Positions 52,445-60,952 of a DNA stretch of 64,000 nt are shown piece after piece. Below the pieces are notes generated by a model that saw nothing but the letters and a program-made list of their open reading frames with translations, was not told where the DNA came from and ran no database searches. The stretch is taken from the NCBI RefSeq assembly GCF_027213645.1, contig NZ_JAPWGL010000001.1:868001-932000 (forward strand), in the 5' to 3' direction. A program made the position numbers and the translations under genes. Numbering within the stretch: the first letter of the stretch is position 1; every line of letters begins with the position of its first letter. This stretch comes from Pedobacter rhodius (GTDB taxonomy: Bacteria; Bacteroidota; Bacteroidia; Sphingobacteriales; Sphingobacteriaceae).

Positions 52445-53080
52445 TTATAAAATTCCGTTTGCTTTCAGAAAAGAGGCTAATTGAGCTGGTTTCTCTGTCA
52501 TTAACAACGTATTCAAGCCAACTTTTTTAGCACCCTCAATATGCTGCGGACTATCATCAATAAATAAAGTTTCTGCCGGATTTAGGTTATTCTCTTTCAA
52601 AACCTGCTCAAAAATATTTGTGTTTGGCTTGCGTAGTTTCATGTGTTGAGAAAAATAGGCTTTCTCAAAATAGTCATCGTAGTTGTTAATTTGAAAGGTT
52701 GTTTTCAGGTAGTTGATAATCCAATCGTAGTGGATATCGTTGTTATTACTCAAAAGAAATGTACGGTATTTTTCTTTGACTTTAAGCAGCAAATCGTGGT
52801 TTTCCTGGATGGTTCCAATTAATAAGCTGTTCCAGGCATCATCAATTTGCGCATCAGTAAGCCCAGGTTTATTTGCTGCCTTTCTAATCCCTGATCTGAA
52901 TTCTGCAGGTGAAATTGCCCCGGTTTCAAAATCATCAAATAATTGATTATGTGCTTTATGTGCAAAGAAATTCTCAATGTCTGTGATGCCAAGCTTTTGA
53001 AATGAAGCCTGGGCAATTTTAAAATCAATGTCGAAAATTACATTTCCGTAATCGAAAATAATGTTTTTAATGTTTGGCAT
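52445..53080 (-). CDS. HAD-superfamily hydrolase (YihX-like)
   Basis: A 211-residue HAD-IA phosphatase. Motif I is IIFDYGNVIFDIDF (nucleophile Asp; the second Asp of DxD is Gly, as in YihX-type sugar phosphatases), motif II is LLSNNN, motif III the Lys in MKLRKPN, and motif IV TLFIDDSPQHIEGAKKVG. YihX removes phosphate from alpha-D-glucose 1-phosphate; this protein may act on a similar small phosphate ester. It is cytoplasmic. It is followed after 7 bases by the Mpo1-like gene. Confidence 0.85.
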   Translation of the reverse strand: MPNIKNIIFDYGNVIFDIDFKIAQASFQKLGITDIENFFAHKAHNQLFDDFETGAISPAEFRSGIRKAANKPGLTDAQIDDAWNSLLIGTIQENHDLLLKVKEKYRTFLLSNNNDIHYDWIINYLKTTFQINNYDDYFEKAYFSQHMKLRKPNTNIFEQVLKENNLNPAETLFIDDSPQHIEGAKKVGLNTLLMTEKPAQLASFLKANGIL

Positions 53081-53154
53081 AAATGGTTAATAATCTGCCA
53101 AAAATATGCTTTATAAATTGTTTTTGAAGTTTAATTCAAAAAAACTATTTCAGC

Positions 53155-53355
53155 TTAACATATGTTTTTTACCTTTCTGATGTCTATCTGCTTTCCATTT
53201 TTCAGATGAAAAATAAAAAGCCAGAATTCATCATTATCTTTAATTTCAACTTCTTCAACCGTTCCGGATGCACCTTTTTCATTTCCAATAAGTACGCCCT
53301 TTTTAATCTCTAACAATGCTGATGTTGGCGTGTTTTCATTGATTATAACCATCAT
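53155..53355 (-). CDS. Small hypothetical protein, paralogue of the next
   Basis: A 66-residue protein (65 if the second Met at 53352 is used) with no signal or membrane segment. It reads NENTPTSALLEIKKG, then ASGTVEEVEIKD and FIFHLKNGKQIDIRKV, a small beta-barrel-like pattern. The same order of motifs (TPNEELQAVKKGDMV, GLVESIEII, YVFNLVTGRTITIKK) is found in the protein encoded at 53408-53590, so the two are probably a local duplication. No known family recognised. Confidence 0.55.
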   Translation of the reverse strand: MMVIINENTPTSALLEIKKGVLIGNEKGASGTVEEVEIKDNDEFWLFIFHLKNGKQIDIRKVKNIC

Positions 53356-53407
53356 GTGCTAAATGTAATGCGTTAATATGTTAGCGTATTTTTTAAAAAA
53401 AAATCTT

Positions 53408-53590
53408 TTACTTTTTTATGGTTATTGTTCTGCCGGTAACCAAATTGAACACATAAGTCCGATATAAAGCATCTTCAATAATTTCTATACTTTCTACCAA
53501 GCCTGTTTTACTAAAAGTATCGGTAACCATATCTCCCTTTTTTACCGCTTGTAATTCTTCATTTGGCGTTTCATTATTCAATCTTTTCAT
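53408..53590 (-). CDS. Small hypothetical protein
   Basis: A 60-residue protein, MKRLNNETPNEELQAVKKG at the start, with an internal GLVESIEIIEDALYRTYVFNLVTGRTITIKK end. The alternation of hydrophobic and polar residues suggests a small SH3-like beta fold. It lies 52 bases upstream of its paralogue on the same strand. I do not recognise a family and give no function. Confidence 0.5.
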   Translation of the reverse strand: MKRLNNETPNEELQAVKKGDMVTDTFSKTGLVESIEIIEDALYRTYVFNLVTGRTITIKK

Positions 53591-53828
53591 TTGTTAAAGT
53601 TAGTCTTATATAAAAATAATTCCTCCTGGTTTTTGTTTTCATGATGGTCGCCATTTCGTTTACTGTGCGATTATTCAGCGTTTATAGTGGTGCAAAAAAG
53701 GCGTAATACCCTTAAAAAACCGCAGTTTGCGTAAAACACAGTTAAAACATATCAACGCTTTATTCCAAATAAGAATACTTATTTTTATAAAGTCTGTTTA
53801 ATGTCATTTATTAATCCTATCTTACAGG
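53591..53828. other. Gene-free stretch before a small candidate gene
   Basis: AT-rich, with no frame or strong hairpin that I can support. Together with the region around the 31-codon frame at 53829-53924, it forms the 440-base interval between the two flanking minus-strand genes. Confidence 0.4.
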
Positions 53829-53924
53829 ATGGGAGATACACTTAATTTAATACTTGGCGTTATTTTTATTGCAGGCGGTTTCAGCGTTTTTTGCGTCATT
53901 TTTGGCGGTGGCAAAAAAGGTTAG
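53829..53924 (+). CDS. Candidate 31-residue single-pass membrane peptide
   Basis: ATG at 53829, then MGDTLNLILGVIFIAGGFS and VFCVIFGGGKKG before TAG. A polar start, about 20 hydrophobic residues and a GGGKKG basic tail form a well-made single membrane helix with the C-terminus inside. It is below the usual gene-finder length. Only a weak purine-rich sequence (ACAGG) precedes the start, and I have no homology evidence. Confidence 0.4.
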   Translation: MGDTLNLILGVIFIAGGFSVFCVIFGGGKKG

Positions 53925-54030
53925 CAAATTATTTTAGATCATTTTTCTTAACCGCAATTTGAAAATGAATGCTTATTCATTTAAATTAATTGCTTCTTTT
54001 ATTGTATGCTGCATTTTTTGAAAAGCAGTA

Positions 54031-54396
54031 TTAATCTACATTTGGAGATGAAGCACTTTTATTGGTTATGTCTGATAGTATATCTCCATTTAACTGATTA
54101 ATCCATACCACAATTTCTTTTATTCGCAATTTTCCCCTTATATCTTTCGGTAAGTCTTTCGAATAAGTAAAACTGTAATCACTGAAGTTTTTAACATCAC
54201 TGGTTGTTGCGATATAAAAATAGCCACCTTTATTTGCTTCCCACACATACCAGAAAAGTGTATCAGGTTCATTATAGTTGGTATGTTTAATGTGTGATGA
54301 ATAAATATCCATTCTAACAACGTCCGGTAGAGGAACATCTTTTTTACAAGCAGTAAAAAAAGCGCACAATAATATAATGATTATATATTTTCTCAT
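54031..54396 (-). CDS. Hypothetical lipoprotein
   Basis: A 121-residue protein from the ATG at 54396, which places MRKYIIIILLCAFFTAC at the start with the lipobox FTAC; the frame from 54414 adds six residues before the signal. The mature part (KKDVPLPDVVRMDIYSSH, YVWEANKGGYFYIATTS) is rich in aromatic residues and looks beta-rich. I do not recognise a family. It is presumably held on the periplasmic or outer surface by its lipid. No operon partner is evident. Confidence 0.6.
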   Translation of the reverse strand: MRKYIIIILLCAFFTACKKDVPLPDVVRMDIYSSHIKHTNYNEPDTLFWYVWEANKGGYFYIATTSDVKNFSDYSFTYSKDLPKDIRGKLRIKEIVVWINQLNGDILSDITNKSASSPNVD

Positions 54397-54701
54397 AACG
54401 TTTGACAACATCATAAAGATAATATAGTTTTAATTTTTATGAAAAAATGTCTAATTTTGTAATTTTAAAACTACATTTGTATTTTATTTTGATTAGCCTG
54501 TAGTCGTATAAATTTGTGTTAAATTATAAAACAATTTGTTTCGTTAGCAGTTTATACTCATTAAAATTGCTTTTTATACCATAGGGTGCGCTTTTTTAAT
54601 CTATAAATACCGCTTCCCTGATGAAATTAAATTGCTTATATTGAAATGTAATTTTTAACAGATATGGCATGTCTAAATAAAAAAAGATTTTTTGATATAA
54701 A

Positions 54702-55478
54702 ATGATACATCTTGAAATTATCAAGGGCAGATTTAAAAAGGATAAAGCTTTAAATGCAGAATTTCCGATAAGGCTGCTGGTTATTAAAGAAGCAACAGGT
54801 TTGTTATGTATGAATTCCGGCGATTATGTGCTTTCACCCGGGCGGGTGTTTTTCATCCCTGAAGAGGGCATAATACGTTTGGAAGCTGATGTCACATCTG
54901 CCTACTGGCTGAGTTTCAGTGGATTATTATATTCAGAATTTTTATTGCAGCATAGAGATGCCCAATCCAGAAATCTGTTTATGTCTTTATCCTTTAAAGA
55001 TTTAACAAATATTCAGGCTCAAAAGGCATTTACTTTATTAGAACAGTTAAAAAGAGAAATCCTGGCTAAACGTGATGTTTCTTATCTTGCACAGTACCTG
55101 TCATTAATTCTCGGCTTTTCGGCCGTTTTAAATGCTGAGCTAATGGATTTAAATGTTGATGAGCTGCAGCAGGTTTTAAGATTCAGGGCTATTTTGGAAC
55201 AATATTTTAAATCAGAAAGGTCGACTGAATTTTATGCTGCGGGTATGGGGATGAATTCGAGAAAATTAAATGCTTTTCTAAAAAAAGCATTTAATAAGAA
55301 TTTGCCCGAATTATTATATGCAAGGCTTATCCGCGAGGCTGAAGAACTGCTGATTCATACAGATTATTCCATGTCGATGATTGCAGAAATACTTGGTTTT
55401 GGACAGGCAAATTCATTTGTAAGTAATTTCAAAAAAACGAAAGGCATATCTGCACTGGAATTTCGGAAAATAAATTAG
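54702..55478 (+). CDS. AraC-family transcriptional regulator
   Basis: A 258-residue regulator. The first half has a cupin-like sensor pattern (GDYVLSPGRVFFIPEEGIIRLEAD, SAYWLSFSGLLYSEFLL). The last 100 residues form the two helix-turn-helix units of AraC proteins: FYAAGMGMNSRKLNAFLKKAFNKNLPELLYARLIREAEELL and YSMSMIAEILGFGQANSFVSNFKKTKG, where GFGQANSFVSNFKK is the conserved second recognition part. It converges with the NUDIX regulator gene (2 bases between stops). Its target is unknown; sugar genes that follow are likely. Confidence 0.9.
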   Translation: MIHLEIIKGRFKKDKALNAEFPIRLLVIKEATGLLCMNSGDYVLSPGRVFFIPEEGIIRLEADVTSAYWLSFSGLLYSEFLLQHRDAQSRNLFMSLSFKDLTNIQAQKAFTLLEQLKREILAKRDVSYLAQYLSLILGFSAVLNAELMDLNVDELQQVLRFRAILEQYFKSERSTEFYAAGMGMNSRKLNAFLKKAFNKNLPELLYARLIREAEELLIHTDYSMSMIAEILGFGQANSFVSNFKKTKGISALEFRKIN

Positions 55479-55480
55479 TG

Positions 55481-56176
55481 CTATTTTGGCTTCGATATAA
55501 AGTTTAAAAAAGATTGGAATTGCGCTTTATGTTTTTGCTTATCCAGTTTAAAATAAAATGCACCCCTTCTCGAGCCGGATTTATCTTTTTCGGCCAGTTT
55601 AATCAATAAGCCGCTGGCTGTAATTTTTCTGATAAAGTTCCGGTTATCTATAGGCGAATCATAAACCTGTTCGTACAAATTCTGTAGCTGTGGAATGGTA
55701 AATTTTTTGGGTAATAATTCGAATAAAATAGGATGTAATGCAGCCTGATACCTTATTTTATCCATAGCTGCCTTTACCATAATGTTATGGTCGAAAATTA
55801 ATTCCGGTACTTCTTTAAGCTTAAACCATTCCGCATGGTATTGATCATTTATTTGTTTGCTATACTTATGGATATCAATCAGCGCAAAATAAACAACGGA
55901 AACCGTTCGTTCAATCGGATCTCTATCCGGCTGTCCGTAAGCATGCAATTGCTCCAGATAAACATCATGCAGACCTGTAAGTTCCAGTAGGATACGTTTA
56001 GCTGCGCCATCTAAATCTTCACCAGGCCCAATAAAACCGCCCATTAAACTCCATTGGTTTTTTACGGGCTCTATCGCTCTTTTTATGACTAAAAGTTTAA
56101 GATGTTCGCCATCGTAACCAAAAATAATGCAATCTACAGCAACAAGAACAGGATTTTGATTTATATATTTTACCAT
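55481..56176 (-). CDS. NUDIX-type transcriptional regulator (NrtR/AraR-like)
   Basis: A 231-residue protein with a NUDIX domain (1-145) and a C-terminal winged-helix domain (about 160-225: LPKKFTIPQLQNLYEQVYDSPIDNRNFIRKI and LIKLAEKDKSGSRRGAFYFK). The Nudix box GFIGPGEDLDGAAKRILLEL deviates from GX5EX7REUXEEXGU: the Glu after Arg is Ile and the second Glu of the pair is Leu, so hydrolysis is unlikely and the domain probably only binds a sugar or nucleotide. In Bacteroides, AraR of this type controls arabinose use. Here it sits beside sugar genes and starts 1 base after the HAD gene, so the two are coupled. Confidence 0.85.
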   Translation of the reverse strand: MVKYINQNPVLVAVDCIIFGYDGEHLKLLVIKRAIEPVKNQWSLMGGFIGPGEDLDGAAKRILLELTGLHDVYLEQLHAYGQPDRDPIERTVSVVYFALIDIHKYSKQINDQYHAEWFKLKEVPELIFDHNIMVKAAMDKIRYQAALHPILFELLPKKFTIPQLQNLYEQVYDSPIDNRNFIRKITASGLLIKLAEKDKSGSRRGAFYFKLDKQKHKAQFQSFLNFISKPK

Positions 56177-56177
56177 T

Positions 56178-56849
56178 TTACAAGAACGTTTTTAAAATTG
56201 GATTTTTGAAGTTATCAATAAAACCTAAAATATTTAAATATCCATCAAATTCTTTAACATCATGAGTAGTTGTAAGTACAATACATTTCATTCCCGCATT
56301 TAATGCAGATTCTACACCTTTTGGTGCATCTTCAAAAACAAGGCAATCTGCTGGTTTAACGCCTAATTGTTCGGCAGACTTTAAAAAAGTTTCTGCATGG
56401 GGCTTGCTTATCCTAACATCATCAGCACTAACAATAGCATCAAAATAATTGCGGATTTTTAATCCGTCGATAACAAAGTTGATATTGAAACTTATCGCCG
56501 CTGAACCTATCGCCATTAAAATCTCATGTTGTTTGGCGGTTTCCAGAAATTTATCCAGCCCTTCAATAAGTGCAAGTTTTGAGAAATAGGCTTCCTGATA
56601 ACGTTTTTCCTTATCAATAGACAGCGTCTGTATTTCTTCGCGTGTAAACCGATTTTTGCCGAAAATGCGTTCTAACACTTCATGATTTTTACCATACATT
56701 TCCTTCTTGACCAATTCATAAGAAAGATTTTCTTTTAAATCTTCGTTAATAATTTTATGCCATGCACGCGTATGGTATTCCATATCGTTTATCATGGTGC
56801 CATTTAAATCAAAAATAAAAGCTTTAGGTTTAAAATCTAAAATTTGCAT
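56178..56849 (-). CDS. HAD-superfamily protein, beta-phosphoglucomutase-like
   Basis: A 223-residue protein of the beta-phosphoglucomutase type. Motif I reads FIFDLNGTMIND: the nucleophile Asp is present, but the second Asp of DxDGT, the general acid/base, is Asn. The cap holds HTRAWHKI; motif II is AIGSAA, motif III KPHAETFLKSAEQLG and motif IV LVFEDAPKGVESALNAGMK. It is cytoplasmic and should act on a sugar phosphate, as phosphatase or mutase. It comes first in a two-gene unit with the NUDIX regulator, divergent from the aldose epimerase gene. Confidence 0.85.
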   Translation of the reverse strand: MQILDFKPKAFIFDLNGTMINDMEYHTRAWHKIINEDLKENLSYELVKKEMYGKNHEVLERIFGKNRFTREEIQTLSIDKEKRYQEAYFSKLALIEGLDKFLETAKQHEILMAIGSAAISFNINFVIDGLKIRNYFDAIVSADDVRISKPHAETFLKSAEQLGVKPADCLVFEDAPKGVESALNAGMKCIVLTTTHDVKEFDGYLNILGFIDNFKNPILKTFL

Positions 56850-56981
56850 ATTATCGGCTAAAGTATGTGATTTTTTCCTGATGTAATAAATCCCTTTACC
56901 AATTATAAATGAAATTATATTATAATCGTTATAATAACGTTAATTATTTTATTACTTTAGCCTTAACCAAATTAAATCTTT
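56850..56981. promoter_or_regulatory. Divergent AT-rich promoter region
   Basis: A 132-base region between the HAD/NUDIX unit and the epimerase gene. Around 56920-56945 ATCGTTATAAT and ATAACGTTAAT form near-symmetric matches that could be a regulator site. No -7 element with the exact consensus; TTACTTTAGCC near 56951 comes closest for the epimerase gene. Operator function is only a suggestion. Confidence 0.35.
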
Positions 56982-58133
56982 ATGAAAAAAAATATTCTTT
57001 CAGCAATATCCCTTGCCACACTATGTCTGTCTACTGCTTTATTTTCTTGTAACCCTTCAGCAGAAAAAAAAGCTGCGGAAGAAGTAAAAACTGATTCGTC
57101 GGGTTATCATACTACATTAGATGGTAAAAATGTTTCGCTTTATACATTGAAAAATAAGCAAGGTGCATCCGTTTCTATTACAAATTATGGTGGTAGGGTA
57201 GTTTCACTTTTAGTACCCGACAAAAATAATAAGTTAACAGATGTGGTTTTAGGATACGACAGTCTTGGTGCTTACCGTAAAAAAGGCGAACCGTTTTTTG
57301 GTGCATTAATCGGACGGTATGGCAATAGGATTGGAAAAGGAAAATTTAATCTTGAAGGAAAAGATTATCAGTTACAGCTAAACGACGGACAGAATACATT
57401 GCATGGCGGTAAGGATGGTTTCTTTTCTAAAGTATGGGATGCAAAACAGATTGATGCGCAGAAATTAGAATTAACTTATTCTTCAAAGGATGGCGAAGCA
57501 GGATATCCCGGCAAATTAGACGTTAAGGTTACTTATACTTTAACGGATGATAATGCCTTAAAAATTGATTATACGGCAACGACAGATAAAACGACAATCG
57601 TTAATTTAACCAATCATGCCTACTTCAATTTGAATGGCGAGGGAAACTCAACAATTCTTGATCACGAATTATATATTGATGCAAATGCGTATACACCAGT
57701 TGATTCGACATTGATTCCCACCGGTAAATTGCAGCCTGTAGCAGGTACGGCTTTTGATTTTAATAAAGCAAAAACGATTGGTAAAAATATTGAGGAGAAA
57801 GATCAGCAATTAACTTTCGGCAAAGGTTACGACCATAATTTTGCCTTAAATAAGCATGATGAAAAAAAGGTAATCGCAACCGTTAAAAGTACAATTACAG
57901 GCATTACCATGGAAGTTTATACGAGCGAACCCGGTCTCCAGTTTTACAGTGGTAATTTTCTAACCGGTGAAACCAAAGATGGGAAAGGTGGTAAATCTTA
58001 CCCTCATCGTTCGGCATTTTGTTTAGAAACACAACATTTCCCTGATGCACCAAATCATGCTAATTTCGCGTCTACCGTACTAAAACCGGGCGAAATTTAT
58101 AAAACAACAACAACCTATAAATTTTTAAAGTAA
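56982..58133 (+). CDS. Aldose 1-epimerase lipoprotein
   Basis: A 383-residue GalM-type mutarotase with a lipoprotein signal (STALFSCNPS). Features: VSITNYGGRVVSLLVPD, FFGALIGRYGNRIGKGKF, LNDGQNTLHGGKDGF, LTNHAYFNLNGEGNSTILDHEL with the catalytic His, and a C-terminal ETQHFPDAPNH with a conserved Glu. It interconverts the alpha and beta forms of aldoses such as glucose, galactose or arabinose in the periplasm. It divides from the HAD/NUDIX unit and overlaps the 3' end of the lactonase gene by 9 bases on the opposite strand. Substrate not determined. Confidence 0.92.
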   Translation: MKKNILSAISLATLCLSTALFSCNPSAEKKAAEEVKTDSSGYHTTLDGKNVSLYTLKNKQGASVSITNYGGRVVSLLVPDKNNKLTDVVLGYDSLGAYRKKGEPFFGALIGRYGNRIGKGKFNLEGKDYQLQLNDGQNTLHGGKDGFFSKVWDAKQIDAQKLELTYSSKDGEAGYPGKLDVKVTYTLTDDNALKIDYTATTDKTTIVNLTNHAYFNLNGEGNSTILDHELYIDANAYTPVDSTLIPTGKLQPVAGTAFDFNKAKTIGKNIEEKDQQLTFGKGYDHNFALNKHDEKKVIATVKSTITGITMEVYTSEPGLQFYSGNFLTGETKDGKGGKSYPHRSAFCLETQHFPDAPNHANFASTVLKPGEIYKTTTTYKFLK

Positions 58134-58964
58134 ATCTTGACTTTCTAATTTATAGAAAGAAGATGCACAATTCAGGAAGAGGTTTTCCTTTTCCTGAATT
58201 GTGAATTTTGAAGCATATTTGGCAACCAGATTGAACCAGTCGGCATAAGGTCTGCTTAACAACACCACAGGCCAATCACTACCATACATTACACGATTGG
58301 TTCCAAAATGTTCGAAGATCACATCAAAACAGTTAAAGATCTCTATTTCCTTCCAGTTTTTCCAGTCTGCCTCTACTAATAAGGCAGAGAGTTTACAGTA
58401 AACATTTGGGTTTTGGGCAAGTATTTTAATGTTTTCAGCCCAGGTTTTTAAGTCCTGGCTTTTAACATCAGGCTTACCACAATGATCCAGCACATAAGGC
58501 TGATCGGCAGCTTTATCTACCAGTTTTATAATATCCGGAAGTTGATCGTGGTAACATAAAAGATCGTAGGTATAATTAAACTTTTTTAAGGTTTTGATGC
58601 CCCTAACAAAATCTTCAGATAAAATAAAATCAGCATTTTCTGCCTGAAGCACATGTCGCCATCCTTTGATTGTTTTAAATGAAGACCAGTAGTTCAGGCG
58701 TTCTTCTAAATTTTTATTTTTTAAATCAACCCAGCCTACAATACCTTTAATGATTTCATTTTGCTCGGCCAGGGTTAGCAGAAAATTATTTTCTTCTTCT
58801 GCCTGATTTGCCTGAACAGCTATGCAACCGGTAATTTGCAGTTCGCTATACGTTCTGATTAAATTTTTGGGTGTAAAATCTTTACGAATGGCATTCATTT
58901 CTTCATTAATCCAGGCATCTCTTACCGGATCGAAGTTCCAAAAATGTACATGCGTATCAATCAT
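58125..58964 (-). CDS. Amidohydrolase, probable L-fuconolactonase
   Basis: A 279-residue amidohydrolase of the COG3618 type: MIDTHVHFWNF with the HxH metal site at the start, KGIVGWVDL, GWRHVLQAE, VLDHCGKPD and VMYGSDWPVVLL with the C-terminal Asp. Members hydrolyse sugar lactones; in Xanthomonas the same type opens L-fucono-1,5-lactone. The gene is last in a minus-strand run: SDR, FAH hydrolase, mutarotase, lactonase. Context fits the non-phosphorylating L-fucose pathway. The stop overlaps the epimerase stop on the other strand. Confidence 0.85.
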   Translation of the reverse strand: MIDTHVHFWNFDPVRDAWINEEMNAIRKDFTPKNLIRTYSELQITGCIAVQANQAEEENNFLLTLAEQNEIIKGIVGWVDLKNKNLEERLNYWSSFKTIKGWRHVLQAENADFILSEDFVRGIKTLKKFNYTYDLLCYHDQLPDIIKLVDKAADQPYVLDHCGKPDVKSQDLKTWAENIKILAQNPNVYCKLSALLVEADWKNWKEIEIFNCFDVIFEHFGTNRVMYGSDWPVVLLSRPYADWFNLVAKYASKFTIQEKENLFLNCASSFYKLESQDLL

Positions 58965-58974
58965 AACAATAAAT

Positions 58975-59304
58975 TTAGAGTTTAAAAATATTTTCCATCA
59001 TTATCCATTTCTCTCCCGGTTTGGCGCCAGGTAAAGCTTTTTGGTAATTCCACATTAACGTTTCCCATTCCTGAACTTTTTCATTTTCTAAATCTGCCTT
59101 TGCTTTAGCTTCCAGAGAAAATGAATCATTTACATCCATAATCATAAAAAGGCGGGTTCCTAAAAGATAAATTTCCAATTCTTCTATTCCAGCCGATTTT
59201 ATGCTCTCCAGAATTTCCGGCCAAACGGCTTCGTGATATTCTTTGTAAGCTTCAATCAGCTTTTCATCATTAATTAAATCGAGTGCAAAGCAATATCTTT
59301 TCAT
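58975..59304 (-). CDS. L-rhamnose/L-fucose mutarotase (RhaM family)
   Basis: A 109-residue protein from the ATG at 59304, MKRYCFALDLINDEKLIEAYKEYHEAVWPEI, matching RhaM-type mutarotases (the catalytic His is in EYHEAVWPE), with FMIMDVNDSF and WETLMWNYQKALPGAKPGEKW following. The frame from 59355 would overlap the FAH gene by 50 bases; with the chosen start the gap is 1 base. It converts alpha and beta anomers of a 6-deoxy sugar; L-fucose is favoured by the neighbours. Ten bases separate it from the lactonase gene. Confidence 0.88.
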   Translation of the reverse strand: MKRYCFALDLINDEKLIEAYKEYHEAVWPEILESIKSAGIEELEIYLLGTRLFMIMDVNDSFSLEAKAKADLENEKVQEWETLMWNYQKALPGAKPGEKWIMMENIFKL

Positions 59305-59305
59305 G

Positions 59306-60160
59306 CTATATTTCATTATAAGCTTTAACAACTTGTTTGCTGCTTCCCAATCCATCGATACCTAATTCTACAACATCACCAGGCTTTAGGTACCAGGGCT
59401 CTGGTTTTTGGCCTAAACCAACGCCGGCAGGTGTTCCTGTTGTTATCACATCGCCAGGCAATAGTGTCATAAACTGGCTGATGTATGAAACCATAAAAGG
59501 CACATTAAAAATCAGGTTTGATGTATTTCCATCCTGTAACGTTTTGCCATTAACGGTTAACCAGAGACGTAAATTGTGAACATCCGCAATTTCGTCAGGT
59601 GTTGCAATAAATGGTCCGATAGGTGCGAAAGTATCGCAGCTTTTTCCTTTTACCCATTGTCCGTTTCTTTCTAATTGAAATTCACGCTCGCTGTAGTCGT
59701 TATGTAAAACATAGCCTGCAATATGTTTTAAGGCATTTTCTTCTGATACATAACTTGCTTTTTTACCGATTACGATTGCAAGTTCAACTTCCCAGTCTGT
59801 TTTTTTACTGTTTTTTGGGATAATTAAATCATCGTTGGGACCAACAATGGCAGATGTTGCCTTGAAAAATAATATCGGTTCTGCAGGAATTGCTGCATTT
59901 GTTTCTGCGGCGTGGTCTTTATAGTTTAGGCCAACACATATAATTTTTGAAGGCCGGGCAAGGGCCGCACCCAAACGTATGTTTTTATCAACTTCAGGTA
60001 AATTGGCATTTTGCACATCGGCTGCGAGTTTTTCTAACCCATCACCAGCAAAAAAAGCCTCGTTATAATCTGTAACCAGCGAAGAAACATCATAATATTT
60101 ATCCTCTATAATCACACCTGGTTTTTCCGAGCCCGCTTCGCCAAATCGTATTAATTTCAT
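59306..60160 (-). CDS. Fumarylacetoacetate hydrolase family protein, probable 2,4-diketo-3-deoxy-L-fuconate hydrolase
   Basis: A 284-residue FAH-family protein. The metal and catalytic motifs are ICVGLNYKDHAAE, TDWEVELAIVIGKKAS, NDYSEREFQ and GDVITTGTPAGVGLG. In the fucose pathway of Xanthomonas, an FAH member splits 2,4-diketo-3-deoxy-L-fuconate to pyruvate and L-lactate; the same step is inferred here from the genes on both sides. It follows the SDR gene by 27 bases and precedes the mutarotase by 1 base. Other beta-diketone or 2-keto-3-deoxy acids remain possible substrates. Confidence 0.88.
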   Translation of the reverse strand: MKLIRFGEAGSEKPGVIIEDKYYDVSSLVTDYNEAFFAGDGLEKLAADVQNANLPEVDKNIRLGAALARPSKIICVGLNYKDHAAETNAAIPAEPILFFKATSAIVGPNDDLIIPKNSKKTDWEVELAIVIGKKASYVSEENALKHIAGYVLHNDYSEREFQLERNGQWVKGKSCDTFAPIGPFIATPDEIADVHNLRLWLTVNGKTLQDGNTSNLIFNVPFMVSYISQFMTLLPGDVITTGTPAGVGLGQKPEPWYLKPGDVVELGIDGLGSSKQVVKAYNEI

Positions 60161-60187
60161 TGTAAATTATTTATCTTATTTAGTATT

Positions 60188-60952
60188 TTAATTGTTTAAG
60201 GTTGTAAAGCCGCCATCAATAGGGTAGTCGCAACCCGTTATGAATGAGGCTTCATCGCTGCATAAATACAAAGCTAAAGCTCCAATTTCTTCAGGCTTTG
60301 CCATTCTGCCTATTGGTTGTGTTTTAGAAAGTTTTTCGAACATTTCAGGAATATTATCGGGATAGTTTTTTTGCAAAAAGCCATCTACAAAAGGGGTGTG
60401 AACCCTTGCAGGGGAAATGGAGTTACAACGGATGTTTTCTCCGATGTAATCTTTAGCAACGCTCATGGTCATTGCTTTAACGGCACCTTTTGCTGCGCTA
60501 TACACAAAACGGTCGGGTAAGCCAACTAAAGAAGCGATTGAAGCCATGTTGATGATAACGCCGCCACCGGATAACCTTAACTGCGGTATTGCTGCATATA
60601 AACAATTATACACGCCTTTAACATTAACACGCATTACCCTATCGAAATCAGCTTCTTCAGTGGTATCTGCTTTGCCTATGTGGGCAATGCCTGCATTATT
60701 AACCAAAATATTGATTGGTCCGACTTGTTTAAAAATTTCATTAACAGCATTGTGGTCGGAAACATCACATGCATAACTAAATGCTTTAGAACCAGCGGCT
60801 TCTATTTCACTTAAAGTTGTTTCGGCCTGTTCAGTTCCAAGTTCAATAACATGAACTTCTGCACCTTGTTTGGCAAGTATTGTTGCGATGGCTTTTCCAA
60901 TCCCGCTTCCCCCACCTGTAACCACTGCTCGTTTATTTTGTAATGAAAACAT
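60188..60952 (-). CDS. SDR-family oxidoreductase, probable 2-keto-3-deoxy-L-fuconate dehydrogenase
   Basis: A 254-residue classical short-chain dehydrogenase. The cofactor motif is VVTGGGSGIGKAIA, NNAG is present, the catalytic Ser is in NMASIASL and the YxxxK motif is YSAAKGAVKAM. Next come CNSISPARVHTPFVDGF and a C-terminal CDYPIDGGFT. This last part fits 2-keto-3-deoxy-L-fuconate 4-dehydrogenases. It is the first gene of the four-gene minus-strand run and should oxidise C4 of the keto-deoxy acid with NAD+. Its promoter must lie in the long intergenic region upstream. Confidence 0.85.
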   Translation of the reverse strand: MFSLQNKRAVVTGGGSGIGKAIATILAKQGAEVHVIELGTEQAETTLSEIEAAGSKAFSYACDVSDHNAVNEIFKQVGPINILVNNAGIAHIGKADTTEEADFDRVMRVNVKGVYNCLYAAIPQLRLSGGGVIINMASIASLVGLPDRFVYSAAKGAVKAMTMSVAKDYIGENIRCNSISPARVHTPFVDGFLQKNYPDNIPEMFEKLSKTQPIGRMAKPEEIGALALYLCSDEASFITGCDYPIDGGFTTLNN

